From positions 1 to 36,926 of the forward strand of contig JABGQA010000143.1 in assembly GCA_018644665.1 (NCBI GenBank): a stretch of DNA of 36,926 nt, given 5' to 3'. The notes beneath the pieces were generated by a model. That model was not told the origin of the DNA. It did no database searches and saw nothing but the letters and a program-made list of their open reading frames with translations. Position numbers and translations under genes: made by a program. The first letter of the stretch is position 1, and every line of letters begins with the position of its first letter. The stretch comes from Candidatus Poribacteria bacterium (GTDB lineage Bacteria > Poribacteria > WGA-4E > GCA-2687025). This document shows positions 16,747-24,908 of this stretch, in pieces.

Positions 16747-17501
16747 GAATCCTCGTCACCGGCGCGGCGGGTTACCTCGCCGGGTTCATCGTCGACCTCC
16801 TCGCAGCGGAGCACGAACTCACGCTGACCGATCACGTCGCGCTCCCGGAAGATCGCCGCGGCCACGCCTTCATACAGGCCGACATCACCGATTACGACGC
16901 CGTAGCGGCTGCGTGTGCAGGTCACGACGCCGTGGTCCACACAGTGGCCCTGGTGCGCGAACGCTTCGACAAGCCGCCGACGCTCTTCGCCGACGTGATG
17001 GTCAAGGGCACATGGAACGTCGCCGAGGCGTGCGCGCGGCACGGCGTGAAGCGGCTGGTCAACATCTCCAGCGTCGTCGCGATAGGGTCGCCGGAGGACC
17101 GTTCGCGGCCGTACCGCGTGGGCGACGCTCAGCGGTTCAACGAGGGCGATCTCTTCTACTGCCTCGCGAAGCATCTCGGCGAGGAAATCGGACGCGCATA
17201 TCATCAGGCGCATGGCCTTAGCGTCGTGCACATCCGGCCGGGGATCATCGCCGGAGACGGTCTGAACCGGGAGCCGGTCGCGCCGGAGGACCCGAATCGC
17301 CCGTGGTTCATGCACGTCTTGCCCGTCGACGTGGCGGGAGCCGTGCGAGGCGCGCTGGAATCGGACGTAGAATACGGCGCCTACCACGCGGTCACCGCGC
17401 GGCGCGACGGCGTCTACGACTTCTCGGAGACGCAACGCGACCTAGGACACACGGCAAACCACAACTGGCCGGGCATACCCGAAGGCGAGGTCAACCCATG
17501 A
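16743..17501 (+). CDS. NAD-dependent epimerase/dehydratase, short form
   Basis: This 252-aa extended-SDR relative has the glycine loop VTGAAGYLAGFIV (5-17), LVNISSVVAIG with the catalytic Ser and YCLAKHLGEE supplying Tyr139/Lys143. The VVHIRPGII stretch is conserved in sugar-acid dehydrogenases of this fold (for example uronate dehydrogenase-like proteins), although that name is not proven. It is shorter than the 330-aa neighbour and not closely similar. Coupled upstream and downstream by 4-nt overlaps. Confidence 0.91.
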   Translation: MRILVTGAAGYLAGFIVDLLAAEHELTLTDHVALPEDRRGHAFIQADITDYDAVAAACAGHDAVVHTVALVRERFDKPPTLFADVMVKGTWNVAEACARHGVKRLVNISSVVAIGSPEDRSRPYRVGDAQRFNEGDLFYCLAKHLGEEIGRAYHQAHGLSVVHIRPGIIAGDGLNREPVAPEDPNRPWFMHVLPVDVAGAVRGALESDVEYGAYHAVTARRDGVYDFSETQRDLGHTANHNWPGIPEGEVNP

Positions 17502-18193
17502 GCATACGCGGCAAAGTCGCCCTCGTGACGGGAGCCAATCGGGGGTTGGGACTGTCGATCGCGAAGGCATTGCAGCGGGGCGGCGCCCATGTGATCGCTC
17601 TGGCGCGCGACCCGGCGAAGGCCCCCGACATGGAGCGCGAACTGGCGCTCGTCGGTGACGACTTCGAGACGGCCATCGCCGACGTTACCGACGAGGACGC
17701 CATCACGGGTGTCATACGCGGCGCGACGCGCCTCGACGTCGTCGTGAACAACGCGGGGATCGCGCGGACGAAGCCACTGCTGGACACGTCGACGGACGAG
17801 CTTCGCGAGATCCTCGACGTGAACGTCACCGGCGCGTTCATCGTGACGCGCGAGGCGGCGCGGCGGATGGTGGCTGACGGCGGCGGACACATCATCAACA
17901 TCGCGTCCGACGCCGCGATACGCGGCATCCCGGGCATGGCTCCCTACGTGGCGAGCAAGCACGCGCTCCTGGGCATGGGCCGATCCGTGAGCCTCGAGCT
18001 TAGGCAGCGCGGGGTCCGCGTGACGACGCTCTGTCCCGGCCCGATCACCACGGACATCCTCGGGCCCGGCACGGCAAATCCCGACGCCATCTCGCCCGAC
18101 GACCTGGCGGCCACCGTCGCGCACATTGCCGGGTTGCCGCCGACCGTGGACATACAGGAACTCCTCGTACAGCCGCTAGCACAGAACGGATAG
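17498..18193 (+). CDS. Short-chain dehydrogenase/reductase (classical SDR)
   Basis: This 231-aa classical SDR has TGANRGLG (11-18) for cofactor binding, NNAG (84-87), Ser137 in NIASDAA and Tyr150/Lys154 in PYVASKHALLG, so the catalytic residues are complete. Motif order resembles 3-oxoacyl-ACP reductase (FabG)-like SDRs, but the operon context argues for a sugar or polyol substrate. The ATG at 17498 overlaps the previous stop. The frame is open further upstream inside the preceding gene, but only this start gives the domain. The next gene begins 7 nt after its stop. Confidence 0.93.
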   Translation: MSIRGKVALVTGANRGLGLSIAKALQRGGAHVIALARDPAKAPDMERELALVGDDFETAIADVTDEDAITGVIRGATRLDVVVNNAGIARTKPLLDTSTDELREILDVNVTGAFIVTREAARRMVADGGGHIINIASDAAIRGIPGMAPYVASKHALLGMGRSVSLELRQRGVRVTTLCPGPITTDILGPGTANPDAISPDDLAATVAHIAGLPPTVDIQELLVQPLAQNG

Positions 18194-18200
18194 CTCCCCG

Positions 18201-19115
18201 ATGGCAGTGACCCGTCTGGAACTCGGCGACGCGGGAATCCTCGCGCCGCTGTACAACGGCCTCGTGGCGGACGTCCCGTTCTGCTGGCCGGTGAGCGCGG
18301 AGGAATTCGCGGCCGGCGCCGCTCGACAGTCGGCGTACGACCGTCTTAGCGATCGCCTGGACGCCCAGCGTCTGCTCGTAAGCCGGCGCGGCGACGACAT
18401 CCTCGGGTTCGCACACACGGCCCTGGAGACCCAAGACGGCGAGACGCGCGGCATCATCCGGTTCATCGGCTACGCGCCGGGCGAACGGGCCGCGGGCCAG
18501 GAGTTGCTCCGTACCGCGGAACGGCGCCTGCGCGACGTCGGAGCGCGCGAGGCGCTCGCGTTCGCGCACGACTACAGTTACCCGTTCTACCACCTCGCCT
18601 TCGGCTACCTGTCGGATCGCCTCGGCCACGTGCTGGGGCTGCTAGGGATCAACGGCTACAAGGTCGCGCCGGAGGGGTCGTACTCGCGGCGCGAGGAGGT
18701 GTTCTTCGACTGGCCGGATTACGACGTCGCGCGACCCGAATCCCCCGACCCCATGCTCACCGTCGACGTGCAGCCGCAGGAGGGCGCCGGAAGACTGCCG
18801 AACGTGCGCTTCCACATGAGACGCGATGGCGATCACGTCGGCGTGTGCGACACGAATTGCGTCGGCGACTGGTCGCGCGCCGAGGAGGCGCAGGACGCGT
18901 TCTTCGTCACGTGGCTCGGGATCGACGACGAGTGGCAGGGAAACGGATGGGGACGCTTCCTGCTCCTGTCGGCGCTGTACGAACTCAAGCGCCTCGGCTA
19001 CCGCCGCTCGACGATCAGCACGAACCTGACTAACTATCGCGCGATGACGTTCTACGCGAACCTCGGCTACGAGGTCGTCGGGAACGGATATGAGTTCACG
19101 AAGTCGCTCGTCTGA
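18201..19115 (+). CDS. GNAT-family N-acetyltransferase, tandem two-domain (paralogue of 1620-2543)
   Basis: This 304-aa protein is the same two-half GNAT type as the gene at 1620-2543, with shared blocks LAPLYNGLV, PFCWPVSAEEFAAG, GIIRFIGYAPGERAAGQELL, GHVLGLLGINGYKV and the C-terminal DDEWQGNGWGRFLLL plus NYRAMTFYANLGY. The C-terminal acetyl-CoA loop is canonical; the N-terminal one is degenerate (YAPGERAAG). It is the last gene of the zinc-ribbon/dehydrogenase unit, so it may acetylate an amino-sugar or amine made by it (inference). A 12-nt gap separates its stop from the convergent HhH gene. Confidence 0.9.
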   Translation: MAVTRLELGDAGILAPLYNGLVADVPFCWPVSAEEFAAGAARQSAYDRLSDRLDAQRLLVSRRGDDILGFAHTALETQDGETRGIIRFIGYAPGERAAGQELLRTAERRLRDVGAREALAFAHDYSYPFYHLAFGYLSDRLGHVLGLLGINGYKVAPEGSYSRREEVFFDWPDYDVARPESPDPMLTVDVQPQEGAGRLPNVRFHMRRDGDHVGVCDTNCVGDWSRAEEAQDAFFVTWLGIDDEWQGNGWGRFLLLSALYELKRLGYRRSTISTNLTNYRAMTFYANLGYEVVGNGYEFTKSLV

Positions 19116-19127
19116 CGCCCGGGGCCA

Positions 19128-19550
19128 TCACGCCTTCCGCAGTTCCTTGGCGACGACTTCGGCGAGCGCCTTCCGAATGCGCTTCACCTTGAGACCCTTG
19201 CCGCCGAGCTCCTTGCGGAGCGGCTTCGCGAGGCGGTCTGCGATCTCCCGGCTCACGGCGCGTATCATGCGCTTCCGCGCCTTGGCGTCGCCGATGATCT
19301 CTGCGGCGATGCGGTCGATGATGTCGCCCGAGGGCGAGCCGTCGTCATCCGAGTCGGTAGTTGCGCCGTCCGGTGCCAACTCGCGCGCGCCGAGGATGAT
19401 CGCCTCCGCTGCGGCGATGGACACTCCGGCGATCGCCCGAAGTTCATCGACCGAGGCGTCCGCGACCTTCCCGACGGTTCCGTAACCAGCTTCCGCGAGA
19501 CGCTCGGCCCTGCTCGGCCCGACGCCGTTGATGTCCGTTAGGGCTGCCAT
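19128..19550 (-). CDS. Helix-hairpin-helix protein
   Basis: This 140-aa protein begins with an HhH_5-like double motif: LTDINGVGPSRAERLAEAGYGTVGKVADASVDELRAIAGVS. Such motifs bind DNA non-specifically, as in ligase, RadA/Rad51-N and RNA polymerase alpha-CTD relatives. An acidic Gly/Ser linker (DSDDDGSPSGD) leads to a lysine-rich C-terminal helical domain (KARKRMIRAVSREIADRLAKPL...). It may be a small nucleoid- or repair-associated protein. The ATG at 19550 is preferred, with GAGGAGGA 8 nt upstream; an ATG seven codons earlier overlaps that ribosome-binding site. Confidence 0.83.
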   Translation of the reverse strand: MAALTDINGVGPSRAERLAEAGYGTVGKVADASVDELRAIAGVSIAAAEAIILGARELAPDGATTDSDDDGSPSGDIIDRIAAEIIGDAKARKRMIRAVSREIADRLAKPLRKELGGKGLKVKRIRKALAEVVAKELRKA

Positions 19551-19945
19551 GGGGCTCGTCCTCCTCGACATCCGCGCGACCGATGGCGCGGCTTCGTCAC
19601 TCCGCTCTTATACTCCAGGCTGGCAACGACGCCAACTGACTGCCTGGACATGCGACGTGCGCGGCGGCGTCGTCCGGCAGCCAGCCCTCGGACATCGCGG
19701 CGCCGGCGCACACGGCACGGTAAGGCGCGCCGTACAGGGACGGGCGCCACGACGTCGGCGTGAAAACCCCAAGCGCCCTGTGCATCGATCGGCTGAGCGC
19801 AGGATCGGCGAGCGCCTCCCGTCGGATGAGCATCGCGCGATGGCGCGTCGCCGGCGACGGGCGAGTGACCCGCCTACGGGTGGACCACTTCCCGTGCCCG
19901 CGGCCGTCCGTATACTCTGAACCGTAGCCACCGTGGGAACGCACG
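19551..19945. other. 395-bp intergenic region without a recognisable gene
   Basis: Open frames exist on both strands (the longest on the minus strand, about 115 codons) but are Arg/Ser/Pro rich, lack a good ribosome-binding site and resemble no family. TATACT occurs on the plus strand at 19609-19614 and 19911-19916. It could hold a decayed gene or a long leader. Confidence 0.5.
19911..19916 (+). promoter_or_regulatory. Possible -10 element (TATACT) for the M28 peptidase gene
   Basis: TATACT lies 29 nt upstream of the ATG at 19946, with no clear -35 hexamer. The same sequence occurs at nearly the same distance from the asparaginase gene. Confidence 0.33.
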
Positions 19946-21703
19946 ATGCCGCCGATAAGCCAGATTGCGCGCTGGACGCTGATGGTCGCGATCGCGGCCG
20001 TCGTCGCCGAGCGGGCGCTCGCGGAGAGCGACCGCGTGTTCCTCCGTGTGCCCTACCGCTCGCCCGAGGATCTCATTGCACATACGCGTGATGGCGGCCG
20101 CGTTCGGCATCTGTCGGACGCCTGGGCGATCGTCGAAGTGGACCGAGTGTCCCCGCAAGCCTACCCATCGATGCTCATCGGTGAGGTACGGGAAGGCTAC
20201 GAGTACGCCTGGACAGTCGGCGCGGCGCCGTCCGTCACGGGCGTCGACACGCTCTTCGTCTGGGGCGACTACGCGCTCGTGGGCGCGCCGCGTGGCGAGG
20301 CCGAGCGGCTGCATCACGCGGCGCTTCCCCATCGTGTGGCGCCGCTGGGTGTGATCGCCGACGACGCGTTGCGGCCGTTCGCCGCGCCGGACATCCGCGT
20401 CTCGGCGGGGCAGCGAGATGCCGTGGCGGATCGCGTCCTGCGCGCGTTCGACTCCGCCCGCTGGGAGCATTCCGTGCGCACGCTCGCCGATAACGGCGGG
20501 ACGCACAGCCGGTACGCGTGGCGCGTCCGCGACGCAATGCTCCTGAACGGCCACCCGCCGCCAGACCACGCCGCGGACGACGCCGGCGACTGGATCGCCG
20601 AACAGCTCCGCTCCTACGGATACGTCCCCGAAGAACACACCTTCCCGTACTCCGCATTCGTCGGATCGACGCGGGCGGCGACGTTCCACATGCGGAACAT
20701 CATCGCGGAGCGCGCCGGCGTGGGGCAGGAGCGCGATGAGGTGATCCTCGTGACGGCGCACTATGACACCAAGGCATCACGCACGGAGGGATGGGAGACG
20801 CGTTGGCGAGACATGCCGGCCCCGGGCGCGGACGACAACGCCACGGGCGTCGCGACCGTGCTCGAGATCGCGCGGCTCCTGGCCGACATTCCGTTGGGCC
20901 GCACGGTTCGGTTTGCGCTGTTCTCAGGTGAGGAGCTAGGCCTGATCGGCAGCCGACACTACGCCCACGCCACGCGCGACGCCGGCGATGACATCGCGGC
21001 GGTCATCAACATCGACATGATTGGCCACGACGCCGACGGCCGTTTCGACCTGCACGTGGTCGCGAATCGCCGGTCGCGCTGGCTCCTGGAGGCGGTCGAG
21101 TCACTGCGACGCGTCATCGACTCGCCGATCGCGCTGCTGCCCGAGGTCAACTCCGATTTCACGTTCAGCGATCACGCGCCCTTCTGGTGGGAGGGCTACA
21201 GCGCCCTGTTCGTCGCCGAGGAGACCGACTTCCGCTCGGGCGAGTTCCCGGCGTTCTACCACACCTCGGACGACACCCCGGACAAGGTGAACTTCGCGTA
21301 CGGCGCCGAGGCTGCGCGCCTGATCGCGGGCATCGTGGCGATGCTCGCCGCCCCAGACGCCGCGCCCGGGCCGAGCGCCCTTCCCGCCCGCGAACAGGTG
21401 AGCGTGCTCGGCGCGGTTGCGTTCCCAAACCCGTACGTCATCGAGTCGGGCGTGCCGTTGCGTATCGAGTACCGCCTCGCCGATGCCGTCGACGTGCGCG
21501 CCGAGGTGTACACCGCTGCAGGGAAGCGCGTGTTCGGCGTCGCGACATTCCCGGCGCCGTCGGAGGCGGGCGTCGTGCTGTGGGACGGCGCCACCGAGGA
21601 GGGCGAACCCGCGCCGCCCGGCCTCTACTTCGTGCGCATCGAGGCGCGCGACCGGATGGGGACGCCGCATCTGCGGACGCTCCGCGTGTTCGTCTCTCCG
21701 TAG
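19946..21703 (+). CDS. Exported M28-family zinc aminopeptidase with C-terminal FlgD-like/sorting domain
   Basis: This 585-aa protein has a signal peptide (cleavage near ERALAES), an N-terminal region of about 170 residues of unclear fold, an M28 peptidase domain (about 170-475) and a C-terminal Ig-like module (491-585: VAFPNPYVIESG..., GVVLWDGATEEG, PPGLYFVRIEA). The two-zinc site is complete: His272 (TAHYDT), Asp296 (GADDNATG), catalytic Glu329 and ligand Glu330 (SGEELG), Asp357 (NIDMIG) and His439 (YHTSDDTPD). It should release N-terminal amino acids from peptides outside the cytoplasm. The C-terminal module resembles FlgD-Ig/type-IX-like sorting domains. A second M28 peptidase follows. Confidence 0.93.
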   Translation: MPPISQIARWTLMVAIAAVVAERALAESDRVFLRVPYRSPEDLIAHTRDGGRVRHLSDAWAIVEVDRVSPQAYPSMLIGEVREGYEYAWTVGAAPSVTGVDTLFVWGDYALVGAPRGEAERLHHAALPHRVAPLGVIADDALRPFAAPDIRVSAGQRDAVADRVLRAFDSARWEHSVRTLADNGGTHSRYAWRVRDAMLLNGHPPPDHAADDAGDWIAEQLRSYGYVPEEHTFPYSAFVGSTRAATFHMRNIIAERAGVGQERDEVILVTAHYDTKASRTEGWETRWRDMPAPGADDNATGVATVLEIARLLADIPLGRTVRFALFSGEELGLIGSRHYAHATRDAGDDIAAVINIDMIGHDADGRFDLHVVANRRSRWLLEAVESLRRVIDSPIALLPEVNSDFTFSDHAPFWWEGYSALFVAEETDFRSGEFPAFYHTSDDTPDKVNFAYGAEAARLIAGIVAMLAAPDAAPGPSALPAREQVSVLGAVAFPNPYVIESGVPLRIEYRLADAVDVRAEVYTAAGKRVFGVATFPAPSEAGVVLWDGATEEGEPAPPGLYFVRIEARDRMGTPHLRTLRVFVSP

Positions 21704-21762
21704 CGGGCCGTGGCGAGGGGTACGTCGGAGTCGCGCGCCACCACGCCGTCGCTCCGTGGATA

Positions 21763-21840
21763 CGTGAACGTCCTCCCCTGGCAGGGGAAGATGGAGATGG
21801 GGTCCTTGCGTCGGCCCGCGCCTCCGAGACCTATCGCCCT
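21763..21840. repeat. Dispersed palindromic intergenic repeat, copy 2
   Basis: Second copy of the element at 6836-6914, same orientation. The 19-bp core (21774-21792) is identical. The outer stem bases differ, leaving a perfect 7-bp stem (TCCCCTG/CAGGGGA). It sits between the two M28 peptidase genes; the remainder of that 245-bp gap shows only a weak -10-like TACGAT at 21909. Confidence 0.72.
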
Positions 21841-21948
21841 CCCTGATCACCCGTCGGTGCCCACACGCCCCGTAGCGCGTCTCCTAGAGGCGTCCGCGGA
21901 AACGCGCTACGATGCGAGCGCCCTACCAACGCATAGGAGCGCCCGACG

Positions 21949-23988
21949 ATGCTCGCTAGGCTTCCCCGTTGCGCGGCAATAGTCGCGGCCGTTCTCCTCG
22001 CCGCGAACGCCAACGCGCTGACCGGATTCTCCGAGGAGGACTCCGCACAGGAGCGGGCCTACGAGTCTGCCTTCCAGGCGCTGGTGTCGGCGGATGCGTG
22101 CAGAGGCCAATCGCGTCGGCTGACCGAAGACACCCACGTCGCCGGGACGGCCGCGAGTCTGGCCGTCGCCGACTACATCGCCTCCGAGTACGCCTCCTAC
22201 GGTCTGACGGTCACGCCCTACGACTACGAGGTCTACCTCCCGTTCCCGGAGGACGTGTCCGTCACCCTCGTGTCCCCGGCTCCGGCGTATGAAGTCGTCG
22301 GCCGCGAGGAGCCCTGGGCCTGGGACAAAGACTCGTTCGGCGAGGTCATCGCGGGATACAACGCCTACGCGCCTGACGGCGACGTCACCGCGCAGCTCGT
22401 ATACGTCAACCGCGGACTGCCGGAGGATTACGACGCGCTAGCCGAGATGGGCGTCTCTGTCGCCGGGAAAGTGTGTATCGCGCGCTACGGTGAGAGCTAC
22501 CGGGGCGTGAAGGCGCACGTGGCTGGCGAGCGTGGGGCCGCCGCCCTCCTCCTCTACTCCGACCCCGCCGACGACGGCTACATGCAGGGCGACGTCTACC
22601 CGCGCGGCCCCCAACGTCCCGGGGATGCCATACAGCGCGGCACCGTGAAGTACATCTTCGTTCACGCCAGCGATCCGCTGACTCCGGGATGGGCGTCCAC
22701 CCCCAATGCGGACCGCCTGACGCGCGACGAAGCGACCGACCTGCCCGATATCCCCGTCGTGCCGCTGTCCTACAACGACGCGGAGCCCCTGCTCCAAGCC
22801 ATTGCCGGCCCGAACGTCCCTGACGGCTGGCAGGGCGGGCTGCCGTTCGCGTATCACGTCGGGCCAGGGCCGGCGACGGTCCACGTGCGTGTCGTGTCCG
22901 ACCACGCGAACCGCCCGATACGCAACGTGATCGCGATGCTGCCCGGCACGGAGTACCCGGACGAGTGGGTGATACTGGGCAATCACCACGACGCGTGGAC
23001 GTACGGCGCCGCCGACCCGAGTAGCGGCACGGCCGCGCTCTTGGAGGTCGCGCGTTGCCTGGGCCTGCTCGCTGAGGACGGTCTGGCGCCTAAGCGGACG
23101 ATCGTCTTCGCGAGTTGGGACGCCGAGGAGTTCGGTATTCTGGGATCGACGGAGTGGGCGGAGGATCTTGCCGACGAACTCCAGGCAAAGGCGGTCGCCT
23201 ACCTGAACGTCGACATAGCCGCCACGGGCCCGAGCTTCGGCGCGAGCGCCGTGCCTACGCTGAAGCGGCTGATACGCGAGGTGACACGCGACGTCATCGA
23301 CCCGGCGACGTTGGGCAGCATCCACGACGCGTGGGCCTGCCGGCAGGACGCCGATGAGCCTCGGATCGGCAGCCTCGGCAGCGGCTCCGACCATTCGCCG
23401 TTCCTCGGACATCTGGGCATCGCATCTATGAGCATGGGCTTCCACGGCCCGTACGGCGTCTACCACGCGATGCAGGACAACTTCTACTGGATGGAGAACT
23501 TCGGCGACCCCGGCTTCCGTTACCATGCCGCGATGGCGAAGCTCTGGGGCCTCATCGCCCTACGCCTGGCGAACGCGGAGGCGCTTCCGTTCGACTACGC
23601 CGCCTATGCGTCCGAGCTGCTCGAAGCCACCGACGCGCTCGACGAGGACCACCCGGCCGCGCTCGACGAACACGCAGGCATCACGGCCCTGCGCGACGCT
23701 CTGACCCGGTGGGCGACCGCCGCCGACGCGATCGATGACGACGCGGCGCCCGCGGACATCCACCTCCTGGAGCGCCTGCTCACGAGCGACGCCGGGCTGC
23801 CCCGGCGGCCGTGGTTCCGCCATCTGATCTACGCGCCCGGGTGGCGCACTGGATATGCCGCCGTCGTCTTCCCAGGCGTACGCGACGCGCTCGACGCGGG
23901 AGACACGGCGCAACTCGACTCACAGCTGGACATCCTGGCGCGGGCATGCGGACGCGTCGCCGATGCCCTCGAAGCGGCCACCGAGTAA
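21949..23988 (+). CDS. Exported M28B peptidase, glutamate carboxypeptidase II (PSMA)-like
   Basis: This 679-aa protein has a signal peptide (about 1-23, ending ANANA), a protease-associated domain (about 110-290, including VAGKVCIARYGESYRGVKAHVAGERGA), an M28 catalytic domain and a C-terminal transferrin-receptor-like dimerisation region. The metal and catalytic residues line up with human GCPII: His346 (GNHHDAW), Asp356, Glu393 (catalytic) and Glu394 (WDAEEFGILGSTEWAE), Asp422 (YLNVDIA) and His506 (YHAMQDNF). It should be a zinc carboxypeptidase or dipeptidase in the periplasm or outside. Length is close to the eukaryotic enzyme. The PhyH gene behind it starts 26 nt downstream. Confidence 0.95.
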   Translation: MLARLPRCAAIVAAVLLAANANALTGFSEEDSAQERAYESAFQALVSADACRGQSRRLTEDTHVAGTAASLAVADYIASEYASYGLTVTPYDYEVYLPFPEDVSVTLVSPAPAYEVVGREEPWAWDKDSFGEVIAGYNAYAPDGDVTAQLVYVNRGLPEDYDALAEMGVSVAGKVCIARYGESYRGVKAHVAGERGAAALLLYSDPADDGYMQGDVYPRGPQRPGDAIQRGTVKYIFVHASDPLTPGWASTPNADRLTRDEATDLPDIPVVPLSYNDAEPLLQAIAGPNVPDGWQGGLPFAYHVGPGPATVHVRVVSDHANRPIRNVIAMLPGTEYPDEWVILGNHHDAWTYGAADPSSGTAALLEVARCLGLLAEDGLAPKRTIVFASWDAEEFGILGSTEWAEDLADELQAKAVAYLNVDIAATGPSFGASAVPTLKRLIREVTRDVIDPATLGSIHDAWACRQDADEPRIGSLGSGSDHSPFLGHLGIASMSMGFHGPYGVYHAMQDNFYWMENFGDPGFRYHAAMAKLWGLIALRLANAEALPFDYAAYASELLEATDALDEDHPAALDEHAGITALRDALTRWATAADAIDDDAAPADIHLLERLLTSDAGLPRRPWFRHLIYAPGWRTGYAAVVFPGVRDALDAGDTAQLDSQLDILARACGRVADALEAATE

Positions 23989-24014
23989 CGACCCCTGACC
24001 GGAGAAGCGACGCC

Positions 24015-24902
24015 ATGCGTCACGTGCCAATCCCGGACCCCGTGTTCTTCGACAAGGATCTGGGCCGACCCGTCCACGACGGCGGATCGGTGTTCACGAC
24101 GACGGACTCCGAGGGCAATCCCGTCACGCCAATGACGCAGGAGCAGAAGTACGTCTTCGACACGAGGGGTTGGCTGCTGATTCCCGGCGTGCTATCCGAG
24201 GACGAAGCGGGTGAGATGCGCGAGTGGGTCACGCGGTTTCACACGCAGCCGGAGACCGTCCCCGAGCGCGACCGCACGCCTCTGGCGGGGCCGACGCAGC
24301 GCCTCATCGATCATCCGATGGCGATCGCGTTCTGTCAGGAGTTCGTCTACATGCCGTACCGCGACGGTGGCGGCGCGTCGTTCGGGAACGAGGACACGTA
24401 CGGCTTCCGCCTGGAGATGTCCGCGTACAGGCATCGCAGCGCGGGCGGAGGGTTCGGCCCGCACAACGGCAACGGCATGATGCGCCTGCCCGGCGATGCG
24501 CACGAGTACCGTTGCTTCCCCGGCAAGGCCCACGCCGGTCTCGTCCGAGCGATTTGGGAGCTCAACGAGGTCGAGCACGGCACGGGCGGGACGATCCTGA
24601 TTTCGGGCAGCCACAAGGCCGCGTTCACCGCGCCGGAGTCGGCGTACAGTCCCGACTCGCCACTCTGGGACACCTACGGCTGTCCCGCCGGTTCGCTGCT
24701 ACTGTTCACCGAGGCGACGACGCACAGCGCGACGAACTGGACGAACCCAAACCACCCGCGCGTCGCCGTCCTGAACAGCTACAACACCGTGTGCACGAAG
24801 TGGCACGACTGGGCCCCGGACCCGATCCTCGTCGAGCAGATGCCGGCGAAGCGCCGCACGCTGTTCCGTCCGGTGAATGTCGCCGGCAACTTCGCGCGCT
24901 GA
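24015..24902 (+). CDS. Phytanoyl-CoA dioxygenase (PhyH)-family protein with H-x-G in place of H-x-D
   Basis: This 295-aa protein has the PhyH plan: FDTRGWLLIPGVLSEDEAGEM near residue 48, VRAIWELNEVEHGTGGTILISGSHKAAF in the centre, a distal His237 (FTEATTHSAT) and Arg249 (HPRVAVLNSYN). The first metal-binding motif reads GPHNGNG, so His150 is followed by Gly152 where an Asp is normal. H-x-G/A is what Fe/2OG halogenases use, leaving room for chloride. It is also common in large uncharacterised environmental PhyH groups, so halogenation is only a possibility. The ATG at 24015 has GGAG about 10 nt upstream. It is likely cotranscribed with the M28B peptidase. Confidence 0.9.
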   Translation: MRHVPIPDPVFFDKDLGRPVHDGGSVFTTTDSEGNPVTPMTQEQKYVFDTRGWLLIPGVLSEDEAGEMREWVTRFHTQPETVPERDRTPLAGPTQRLIDHPMAIAFCQEFVYMPYRDGGGASFGNEDTYGFRLEMSAYRHRSAGGGFGPHNGNGMMRLPGDAHEYRCFPGKAHAGLVRAIWELNEVEHGTGGTILISGSHKAAFTAPESAYSPDSPLWDTYGCPAGSLLLFTEATTHSATNWTNPNHPRVAVLNSYNTVCTKWHDWAPDPILVEQMPAKRRTLFRPVNVAGNFAR

Positions 24903-24908
24903 CGCGCC

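Noticed and set aside
19597..19944. Minus-strand open frame of about 115 codons in the intergenic gap
   Set aside because: No ribosome-binding site, no recognisable domain, and the amino-acid composition resembles a shadow frame.
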